From the NCBI GenBank assembly GCA_016297805.1, contig JAEDFX010000051.1, forward strand, positions 1 to 15,639: 15,639 nt of DNA. The letters are read 5' to 3'. The position numbers and the translations under genes are program-made. The DNA comes from Treponema sp. GTDB lineage: Bacteria > Spirochaetota > Spirochaetia > Treponematales > Treponemataceae. Positions 1 to 6,696 of this stretch are shown here, one piece after another (position 1 is the stretch's first letter; the number at the start of each line of letters is the position of its first letter). Under the pieces are notes generated by a model. The model was given only the letters and a program-made list of their open reading frames with translations, was not told where the DNA came from and did no database searches.

Positions 1-147
1 GAAGATTAGAGAGTTGAATTTTTAGAAATATATAAACCTATAGCTTTAGGTTACTGTTTATAATAGGGATTCTGTCGACCTGGGAGGGAGATTTTATCAG
101 GAAGAAGGAGAAAAAAGACATAATATGAACAAAAAAAAGTGATTTAT

Positions 148-834
148 CTATTTTGCAATTACGTCTTCTTTCTTTGGCTTTCTGCCGCAACACTGACGTT
201 CTGTGCAGTAGCCTGTCTGTTCGCACTTTGGTTTGAATAATTCATCTGCTATAATCTTCCATTCTGGAGAATATGCTGCAAGAGCGTCCTTCAGTTGTTT
301 TGAAAGCTGACGGATTTCCCAGTATGCACGGTTGCACAATCTCATTCCAAAGAAATTAATCAAGGTTCTAAGATTCACTTTCCAAATCATTTTACTTTCG
401 TATGCCAATGGAAGAAGATTTGTGTAATCTTCTTTTGGAACTTCCAGTTCTTTCAGTTTTGTCATGCCCTGCTGTATGGCTGCAATTGTTTCGTTCCAGA
501 CTTTTTTTGCTTCTTCGTTTGCAGCAACTGAAGGTGGCATTACAATATCAAAATTCTTTTCGTAATCAATATAGCGGGTTGAAGCCTGCATACGAGTTGG
601 AGAACCGCCAATATGTGTATACAATTCTCGCAGACATTTTGCACTCCAGCCATCAAGAACGACATAAACATCAGGAAGCTCTTCTACCCTTCCGTGTCCA
701 TCTTTAATGCATCCTAATGCACGCTTTACGTTGTGATCGCTGTCTGTTGGAGCGTTCCAGCAAACACCTGCGTTATATCCAATACAGTTTAATGGATCTT
801 TAATAGTCCATTCTTTTAATTCTACAGTTCCCAT
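148..834 (-). CDS. thyX: FAD-dependent thymidylate synthase ThyX
   Basis: Makes dTMP from dUMP using methylene-tetrahydrofolate and a reduced flavin, in the cytoplasm. The 228-residue length is usual for the family. Visible features are the core LYTHIGGSPTRMQASTRY (residues 71-88), the nearby MPPSV segment (99-103), the helix FFGMRLCNRAYWEIR (161-175) that matches the C-terminal arginine-containing substrate/flavin helix, and a cysteine-rich tail (C204, C210, C215, C216) common in ThyX of gut Firmicutes and phages. The classical RHRX7S signature is not literal: the RHR position reads T-H-I, with S85-T-R87-Y88 retained. The ATG at 834 is preceded by a weak AGGTTAGGG ribosome site. It follows the broken HAD gene after 133 bases and has its own candidate promoter. 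The family call is firm. Acquisition from Firmicutes or phage is an inference from the motif style only. Confidence 0.9.
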   Translation of the reverse strand: MGTVELKEWTIKDPLNCIGYNAGVCWNAPTDSDHNVKRALGCIKDGHGRVEELPDVYVVLDGWSAKCLRELYTHIGGSPTRMQASTRYIDYEKNFDIVMPPSVAANEEAKKVWNETIAAIQQGMTKLKELEVPKEDYTNLLPLAYESKMIWKVNLRTLINFFGMRLCNRAYWEIRQLSKQLKDALAAYSPEWKIIADELFKPKCEQTGYCTERQCCGRKPKKEDVIAK

Positions 835-851
835 ATTTTTACCCTAACCTG

Positions 852-880
852 ATTATACAAAATTAAACAATTTACTCCAA
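852..880 (-). promoter_or_regulatory. Candidate sigma-70 promoter of thyX
   Basis: Read on the minus strand: TTGGAG (875-880), a 17-base spacer, then a perfect TATAAT (852-857). Transcription would start near 845 and leave only about 11 untranslated bases before the thyX ATG at 834, just enough for its weak ribosome site. The -10 box is strong and the -35 box is poor (TTG only). Confidence 0.45.
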
Positions 881-967
881 TAGATTTTTCCGAGGCAGAC
901 TGATTTTGCCATACGAACATCTTTCTCGCTTTCAAAATGATATTATCGATTAGTAAGTTGTCTACAA

Positions 968-1246
968 TTATAGACAGTTTTCTGTTACAACCTTAAGATT
1001 CGAACATATTTCTGTGGCAATTTTCTTCATTTCGTCATTTGGGGCCAGTTTATCTGGTACCATAATTGTACGAATGCCGGCGGCAACGGCACTGCGAACT
1101 CCGTTGTAGCTGTCTTCAATTGCTACACAATCTGCAGGGGCATGGCATAAGAGGAAATCCCAGGTTCTGTCACAGACCGTTTCCGAGTCTAACAGAACCC
1201 CATCCATATCAAAAATTATAGCCTTTACGTTTTCAATTTTGTTCAA
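968..1246 (-). pseudogene. Internally deleted HAD-family sugar phosphatase/phosphomutase
   Basis: A 92-codon open frame that joins the two ends of a beta-phosphoglucomutase-like HAD hydrolase, a family normally about 215 residues long. The N-terminus keeps motif I, IIFDMDGVLLDSE (residues 10-22), with nucleophile D13 and acid/base D15. Directly after TWDFLL (28-33) comes the C-terminal part APADCVAIEDSYNGVRSA (36-53), carrying motif IV acidic residues E44 and D45. The cap domain and motifs II (Ser/Thr) and III (Lys), roughly 110-120 residues, are missing without loss of frame. The start is a TTG at 1246, one base after the TAA of the upstream glycosidase, so translation is probably coupled. 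A functional phosphatase is unlikely. A retained small protein cannot be excluded. Confidence 0.8.
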
Positions 1247-1247
1247 T

Positions 1248-2216
1248 TTATTTTCCCAAATACCACTTTTTGATTACGTCTTCAGCTTTTTTCAGATGAA
1301 TGTTAAAACCTAAATCTTTAGATGCTACATCTCTAGTTTTATAAATTGTTGTACTCCAGTCCCACCAGAAGAAGCCTGCAAACCAGTTCTGTTTTGACAT
1401 TACGTTTAATGATGATTCATAGAAATTTGCCTGTTCTTCTTCGCTATATGGGAATTCTCTGTGAGTAAAATCCCAAGGCATCTGTGCACAGCCAAGAGCA
1501 CTGCGGCAGCCAATTTCCATAAATATAACTTTTTTACCGTATTTTTTGCTGAATTTAGAAAGTTTGTCGGTAACTTTTTCCCATTCCTTTTCCATTTCTT
1601 CAAGGGAAGCACCAGGGGCACTTTCTACTGGAAAATATGCAGAGGTTCCAAGGTAGTCAATTGCATCATACCATTGAGCAACGTCTTCTTTACCGTGATT
1701 TGTGTTGTAAACCAGCTTTCCACTATAAACTGCCCTTACTTTTGCAATGGTTTCTCGCCAATAGTCTTCTTTGCGTTCAGTTCCCAGCATTTCGCAGCCT
1801 AAACAGAACATTTCACAACCTGTATATTCTGCAATCTGAGCATAATGTTCCAGAAAAGCCTGATAGAATTCAAACCATTGCTTCCAGTAACAATCTTCGC
1901 CCATCATTGCGCTGTCCGGAAAATTGATTAATGCACGCCATACTCCATCACTACAGTTAATCATAGGTTTTAGACAAACCTTCACTCCTCTTTCGTGGAA
2001 ACGTTTTACTGTTTCAATAATTTCCAAGTCTGTGACATTATTTCTGTAATCAAAATATATTTCTGTAGATGAATAAGTTTTCTGATTTACTGGAATTGCA
2101 AGACAAACCCAGTTTATGCCGGTTTCTATAAGGGCATTCTGACTGTAGATTCCTTCTTCTGAATTATATAATCCTTTTTTGGCAACGTAACCGTATGTAA
2201 ATCCTTTAATTTCCAT
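1248..2216 (-). CDS. GH113-like TIM-barrel glycosidase (probable beta-mannanase/mannosidase)
   Basis: A 322-residue protein without a signal peptide, so probably cytoplasmic and acting on imported oligosaccharides. The fold looks like the GH113 (clan GH-A) barrel: MEIKGFTYGY at the N-terminus, acid/base candidate E142 in CLGCEML, nucleophile candidate E234 in VIFMEIGCRSA, PWDF (247-250), EEEQANFYESSL (259-270), and the aromatic GFFWWDW (281-287) near the barrel end. Mannan or manno-oligosaccharide specificity is inferred from the family and is not proven by the sequence. I chose the ATG at 2216. The upstream in-frame TTG at 2249 falls in the T-tract of the preceding terminator. The stop overlaps the ribosome-site region of the truncated HAD gene, which suggests that a sugar hydrolase and a sugar-phosphate enzyme once formed a two-gene operon. 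Confidence 0.75.
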   Translation of the reverse strand: MEIKGFTYGYVAKKGLYNSEEGIYSQNALIETGINWVCLAIPVNQKTYSSTEIYFDYRNNVTDLEIIETVKRFHERGVKVCLKPMINCSDGVWRALINFPDSAMMGEDCYWKQWFEFYQAFLEHYAQIAEYTGCEMFCLGCEMLGTERKEDYWRETIAKVRAVYSGKLVYNTNHGKEDVAQWYDAIDYLGTSAYFPVESAPGASLEEMEKEWEKVTDKLSKFSKKYGKKVIFMEIGCRSALGCAQMPWDFTHREFPYSEEEQANFYESSLNVMSKQNWFAGFFWWDWSTTIYKTRDVASKDLGFNIHLKKAEDVIKKWYLGK

Positions 2217-2232
2217 AATTAACTCTGGTGGT

Positions 2233-2241
2233 AGTATATCA
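2233..2241 (-). promoter_or_regulatory. Candidate extended -10 promoter of the GH113-like gene
   Basis: Minus-strand TGATATACT, a TGn-extended -10 box, lies 10 bases past the terminator T-tract and 17 bases upstream of the ATG at 2216. No recognisable -35 box lies at the right distance, because that position falls in the terminator stem. It supports starting the gene at 2216 rather than at the TTG at 2249. Confidence 0.35.
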
Positions 2242-2247
2242 GAATAC

Positions 2248-2283
2248 AAAAAAAAAGCCGAGTCAGATTTTTCCCAACTCGGC
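2248..2283 (-). terminator. Rho-independent terminator of the acyl-CoA synthetase gene
   Basis: Minus-strand stem GCCGAGT (2277-2283) pairs with ACTCGGC (2257-2263), a perfect 7-bp GC-rich stem with a 13-base loop, followed by nine T residues (2248-2256). It begins 7 bases after the stop of the synthetase gene and separates it from the glycosidase. Confidence 0.9.
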
Positions 2284-2290
2284 CATATTT

Positions 2291-3997
2291 TTAGAATTCT
2301 TGTTTGATTTTATCTTTATCCTTGCCGTTATCCTTTTCTCGGATTTCTACACGTCGGATTTTACCGCTGATTGTTTTTGGCAATTCTTTTACAAACTCAA
2401 AAATACGTGGACATTTGTACATAGCAGTATTTTCTTTTGCAAAAGTTGAAAGTTCAATTTCCATTTCTTTTGGATCTTTATTTTCATAGCCTGGAGAAAG
2501 AACGATTGTTGCCTTTACAGACATACCGCGTTTTGCATCTTCAACACCAGTAACTGCACATTCCAGAACCGCTGGATGCTGCTGCAAAATTGATTCAACT
2601 TCAAATGGACTTACACGGTAACCGGCAGTTTTAATAATGTCATCCTTACGACCAACGAACCATACATAACCGTCTTTATCCATATAAACGTTGTCGCCAG
2701 TGTGATAAACGCCACCGTCAAAAGCTTCTGCAGTTAATGAAACATCCTTGTGGTAACCCATCAACAATCCGAATGGACGACCATCTTCAACATGAATACA
2801 AAGCTCACCTACTTCTCCTGCAGGAACAGGTTTATTGTTAGGATTTAAAACTTCTACATTGTAAAGAGGATTTGGTTTTCCCATAGAACCCGGACGGATT
2901 TCACAGTATTCCTTAAAGTTACCGCAAATAATTGTAGATTCTGTCTGACCGTAACCTTCGTAGATTTTCTTACCAGTTAATTCCAGCCATTTATTGAAAA
3001 CTTCGCCATTTAAAGCTTCCCCTGCAGTACTGAATCTCACACATTTACTCAAATCATATTTAGACAAATCCTGACGAACCAGGAAGCGGTAAACTGTTGG
3101 AGGTGCACAAAAGGTTGTTAATCCGTAGTGAGAAATCATTTCAAGCATTTTTGTAGGCTTAAAGCTGTTCATGTCATAAACAAAAAGTGCTGTTCCTGCA
3201 ATCCACTGGCCGTACAATTTTCCCCATGTTGATTTTGCCCAACCAGTTTCTGCAATTGAAAGATGCAAACCATCATCAAGAACACCGTGCCAGTATTTTG
3301 CAGTCATAATATGACCAAGAGGATAATCGTAATCCTGCAAAACCATTTTTGGGTAACCTGAAGTTCCGGATGTAAAATACAAGAGCATTGGGTCTGTATT
3401 GTGAGTTGCTGCCTCTCCTACTGGACGAGGAAATTCTGCAGGTAGCTGTTCATATTCTTCGTGGAAGCTAATCCAGCCTTCACGCATTACCTTTCCAACA
3501 GTAACAAGATTTTTTACAGTTGGAGATTTTGCCATAGATTTTTCGATTTCTTCCTGAATATGTGGATTATCGTAAGAAATAATCATCTTTACGTCAGCGG
3601 CATTTGTACGATATTCAATATCACTCTGTAAAAGCTGATCTGTAGCTGGAATGACAATTGCACCAATTCGGTGAAGGGCTGGCATTAAAATCCACCATTC
3701 ATAGCGGCGGCGCAAAATAAGCATTACTGTATCGCCTTTTTTGATTCCTTTAGAAACGAGCCAGTAAGCAGCTTTCTTTGATTCTGCGGAAATCTGACTG
3801 AAGGTGAAAGTTTTTTCTTCGTTATTATCATCTATCCAAACAAGGGCTCTTTTTTCTGGAACTTCTTTGGCATATCGGTCAATAATGTCATATGCAAAGT
3901 TGAAATCTGGAATTGTTTTGATTTTGCAGTTCTGCTTAAAATCTTCGTAGCTTGAATACTCTCTGTCATTAATTAAAAATTCGTGTGATAATTCCAC
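2291..3997 (-). CDS. AMP-forming acyl-CoA synthetase (medium-chain/acetate type)
   Basis: Activates a carboxylic acid to an acyl-adenylate and then to acyl-CoA, in the cytoplasm. All adenylate-forming motifs are intact in 568 residues, a normal length: P-loop YFTSGTSGYPK (207-217), STAGEALN (323-330), YGQTES (349-354), HTGD (432-435), hinge region GRKDDIIKTAGYRVSP (449-464), and PKTISGKIRR with catalytic K546. The AGEALN and YGQTES forms fit the medium-chain (MACS) branch better than acetyl-CoA synthetase proper. The acyl substrate cannot be read from the sequence. The start is a GTG at 3997 with AGGAG six bases upstream. The gene appears to be its own transcription unit, closed by a strong terminator. 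The 82 bases upstream hold only a weak TATAAG-like -10. Confidence 0.9.
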   Translation of the reverse strand: MELSHEFLINDREYSSYEDFKQNCKIKTIPDFNFAYDIIDRYAKEVPEKRALVWIDDNNEEKTFTFSQISAESKKAAYWLVSKGIKKGDTVMLILRRRYEWWILMPALHRIGAIVIPATDQLLQSDIEYRTNAADVKMIISYDNPHIQEEIEKSMAKSPTVKNLVTVGKVMREGWISFHEEYEQLPAEFPRPVGEAATHNTDPMLLYFTSGTSGYPKMVLQDYDYPLGHIMTAKYWHGVLDDGLHLSIAETGWAKSTWGKLYGQWIAGTALFVYDMNSFKPTKMLEMISHYGLTTFCAPPTVYRFLVRQDLSKYDLSKCVRFSTAGEALNGEVFNKWLELTGKKIYEGYGQTESTIICGNFKEYCEIRPGSMGKPNPLYNVEVLNPNNKPVPAGEVGELCIHVEDGRPFGLLMGYHKDVSLTAEAFDGGVYHTGDNVYMDKDGYVWFVGRKDDIIKTAGYRVSPFEVESILQQHPAVLECAVTGVEDAKRGMSVKATIVLSPGYENKDPKEMEIELSTFAKENTAMYKCPRIFEFVKELPKTISGKIRRVEIREKDNGKDKDKIKQEF

Positions 3998-4079
3998 TGT
4001 GTGCTCCTAAAATAGCTTATACTTATTTAGACACGAATTTTTTAATTAGGTTTCAGTTTTTGAAAATTTTTTAACTTTT

Positions 4080-6632
4080 TTATACTTCTTTTGCCAGATA
4101 TTCTTCAAATTCGTCAACTGATAAAGGTTTTGAGAAATAATATCCCTGAACATAATCGCAACCCAAGTCCTTTAAGCGATTCAGCTGAGCTTCGTTTTCG
4201 ACGCCTTCTGCAACAGATTTAAGCTTCATCTGGCGAACAATGTAGGAACACATATCAAGAACATTTCTTGCTGAATTAGGATTGTCTTTTTTGATGATGC
4301 TCATATCCAGCTTAAGAACATCAAATTCGATTTCACTTAAGGATGTGATAGAGCTGTAACCAGAACCAAAATCATCAAGTTCGATGACAAATCCATTTCT
4401 ATGAAGAGCCCGTATTGTTTCTGCAATACGTTCAGGATTATCAGAGAATACGGATTCTGTTACTTCCAGATGAATGAGATTATGAGGGATTTTCATTTCA
4501 TCTACAGTTCTCATAATTTCATCTGCTAAATCTTCATGTTCAAAATCTCTTCGGGAAAGATTTACAGAAATTGGTACTACAGGTTTTCCGTCATCAAGCC
4601 AGCGGCGGATAATGTTACATACTTCAATAAAAACAAACTGATCAACATTTCTTACAAATCCGTTTGTTTCAAATAGAGGAATAAAATCTCCAGGGTTCAT
4701 AAAGCCGATTTCCGGATGAATCCAACGAACCAAAGCTTCTGCACCGCCGGTTTTATTGGAATGCAAGTCGTGTTTAGGCTGCAGGTATACTTTGAATTCT
4801 TTATTTTTGAGGGCATCTTCCATGTTGTCTAAAATCTGCTGCTGGGTTTTAACTAATTTATCAAACTCGGTATCATAAACAGCACAAGAAACCAGATAAT
4901 TTCCTTTTATGCTTTTCGCTGCGGCACGGGCCCTCGAACACATAATCTCTGTAGATATATTACGTTCTGTCTTTGTATAATAAATTCCGTGTTTCCAGAC
5001 AAAATTCTGAATTGGAGCATTCTTCATAATCTCTTTCTGGAATTTTAATCCATCTTCTCTACTTTGCTTTGTACCCACATCTTCCTGCATACAAACTAAT
5101 ACATCTGAAGTGAGTCTGCCTGAAAGAATTAAATTTGGAGTTTTCAATTTAAGCTGCTTGGCAAGGTATTTTAAAAGCTTGTCACTTAATTCGGTACCGT
5201 ACTTTTCGTTCAATGTCTTAAAATTTTCAATATCTGAAAGGAGGAAACGATAATTTTTATCTGGATTTGCTGCGAGAATTTCATCAGCCTTTTGGAAGAA
5301 GGTTTCTTTTGTATAGAAACCGGTTAATGTATCTTTTTGTACATGAAGCAAATGGGTAACATTTTGGAAGAATCCTGTTATGCGTACTCCATTTGTATAA
5401 TTTGGATCTCTATATCCAAAACTACGGATGTAAATTAATCCTACTTTTGGATGAATCCAAGGGTACTGAACTTCGGTTTGATTTCCTATGATGATTTTTT
5501 CGATGGCTGCGGATACAGAATCGCTGTAATCTGGATGTATACGGTTTACCCATTCTTCATAAGTTTGTTCTTGAGTGTAGTCTTCAGGGAATCCTAAAAA
5601 ATCTTTGATAAAATCATCAATATACATTTTGGGAGAAGAATAATCGCCAAATTCCAAGGAAACTAAGCCCATATAAGATTTGAGCATGATTTCTGCAAAC
5701 ATGGATGGATCATTTATATATGAACCCTTCTCTCTATTCTTGGAGTTATAGAATATCTCCTTTTCTTTGTACATTCGCTGATCGGCTTTTGCCTGAAGTT
5801 CTCTTATAGTTAAATCTGGATACTCAGGATGAGCTGCACAGCCCTTAGAAATTGTTAAACCTTGAACAAGATTTCCTCGCCATTCTGATGTGATGGTGTC
5901 GAAACGACCATAAAGATTAGTTAATTCTTCCAGATTACAATCTATGAAAGCATTAAATTCATCGCCACCAATTCTATAAATCTTTCCTTTTTCACCGAAA
6001 CAGGCTTTTATACATTGTGCGGCACCAATAATCATTTCATCACCAGCTGTAATTCCTACAGTACGGTTTACCTCGTTTAATCCGTTTATGTCAAAAGAAA
6101 GACATGTAAAAAATTTAGACATACCTTCTTTTGCTATCATTGCACAGTCGTGTTCGAATGCATGACGGTTATAAACACCTGTACGTTCGTCATAGTCCGT
6201 AACTGCTAAAAGATTTTCTTCTCTTTCTTTATCATTCTGGATTATTCGTGTTGTGTATATTACTTTTCTGATATTTCCTTCAGCATCGTATTCTGTAGGA
6301 ATGAAACTACTGCGGGTCCAACCGTGAATTGTACCTACAAAATCAAAGGAAAGAATTTTTTTATCTTTTAATCGTTCATTTAGAGTGGAAAAATTGGTGA
6401 ATTCTAATATAGGTTGAAGATAGTCTTTTGTAGTAGTTTTTTCTACTATAAAGTGTATTAATTCTTGAATTGGGTATGTCTGGTGGAATTTTTCGAAAAA
6501 ATCATGAACTTCTTTGAAAGCATACAATTCTTCACATGTACCTTTTTCCAAATCAAAAAGATGCATTGTGTTATAAATGCCAGAAATTGCCCGAAGAATA
6601 TTGTTTGCCTGATTTAATGCTTCCTTGTTCAA
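4080..6632 (-). CDS. Cytoplasmic GGDEF-PAS-GGDEF*-EAL c-di-GMP enzyme
   Basis: An 850-residue protein with no membrane segment. Residues 1-140 form a PAS-like sensor shared with the upstream gene. Residues 145-297 are an intact diguanylate cyclase domain (GGDEF at 222-226, FDINGLNEVN at 180-189) without an RxxD inhibitory site. A second PAS-like region covers about 310-430. Residues 435-580 form a degenerate cyclase domain in which GGDEF is replaced by LTSDV (507-511). Residues 595-850 are an EAL phosphodiesterase with the expected metal and catalytic residues: E632-A-L, N691, E723 in LEVTES, DDFGSG (753-758), K774, E809 and the QGYYFSKP segment (829-836). It can therefore in principle make and hydrolyse c-di-GMP, with the EAL half looking fully competent. 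The TTG start at 6632 is supported by GGAGAGGA six bases upstream. Confidence 0.92.
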   Translation of the reverse strand: MNKEALNQANNILRAISGIYNTMHLFDLEKGTCEELYAFKEVHDFFEKFHQTYPIQELIHFIVEKTTTKDYLQPILEFTNFSTLNERLKDKKILSFDFVGTIHGWTRSSFIPTEYDAEGNIRKVIYTTRIIQNDKEREENLLAVTDYDERTGVYNRHAFEHDCAMIAKEGMSKFFTCLSFDINGLNEVNRTVGITAGDEMIIGAAQCIKACFGEKGKIYRIGGDEFNAFIDCNLEELTNLYGRFDTITSEWRGNLVQGLTISKGCAAHPEYPDLTIRELQAKADQRMYKEKEIFYNSKNREKGSYINDPSMFAEIMLKSYMGLVSLEFGDYSSPKMYIDDFIKDFLGFPEDYTQEQTYEEWVNRIHPDYSDSVSAAIEKIIIGNQTEVQYPWIHPKVGLIYIRSFGYRDPNYTNGVRITGFFQNVTHLLHVQKDTLTGFYTKETFFQKADEILAANPDKNYRFLLSDIENFKTLNEKYGTELSDKLLKYLAKQLKLKTPNLILSGRLTSDVLVCMQEDVGTKQSREDGLKFQKEIMKNAPIQNFVWKHGIYYTKTERNISTEIMCSRARAAAKSIKGNYLVSCAVYDTEFDKLVKTQQQILDNMEDALKNKEFKVYLQPKHDLHSNKTGGAEALVRWIHPEIGFMNPGDFIPLFETNGFVRNVDQFVFIEVCNIIRRWLDDGKPVVPISVNLSRRDFEHEDLADEIMRTVDEMKIPHNLIHLEVTESVFSDNPERIAETIRALHRNGFVIELDDFGSGYSSITSLSEIEFDVLKLDMSIIKKDNPNSARNVLDMCSYIVRQMKLKSVAEGVENEAQLNRLKDLGCDYVQGYYFSKPLSVDEFEEYLAKEV

Positions 6633-6659
6633 GTCGAATCCTCTCCAACCACCTCTTCT

Positions 6660-6687
6660 ATTGTATCATATATAAAAGATATGGCAA
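6660..6687 (-). promoter_or_regulatory. Candidate promoter of the GGDEF-EAL gene
   Basis: Minus strand: TTGCCA (6682-6687), a 16-base spacer, TACAAT (6660-6665) with an extended TGA just before it. The predicted start near 6653 gives a leader of about 20 bases. The second c-di-GMP gene could thus be transcribed independently of the first, although they lie only 64 bases apart. Confidence 0.5.
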
Positions 6688-6696
6688 ATTATTTGT

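Noticed and set aside
35..52. Small inverted repeat AACCTA/TAGGTT with a six-base loop.
   Set aside because: A 6-bp AT-rich stem without a T-tract and without a gene beside it in the window; expected by chance in such sequence.
105..142. Plus-strand AAGGAG followed by ATGAACAAAAAAAAGTGA, a possible five-codon peptide MNKKK.
   Set aside because: The spacing from the purine run to the ATG is about 14 bases, too long, and the frame closes after five codons. Nothing supports a real gene.
838..930. A 29-codon minus-strand frame (…KDVRMAKSVCLGKIYWSKLF…) considered as a gene remnant.
   Set aside because: It matches no family I recognise, lacks a ribosome site, and overlaps the better-supported thyX promoter.
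959..976. Inverted repeat TGTCTA/TAGACA overlapping the stop of the truncated HAD gene, considered as a terminator.
   Set aside because: Weak 6-bp stem and no run of T on either side in the leftward direction.
2217..2249. Upstream TTG start giving the GH113-like protein 11 extra residues.
   Set aside because: The TTG lies in the T-tract of the preceding terminator and directly before the candidate -10 box. The extra residues add no family similarity.
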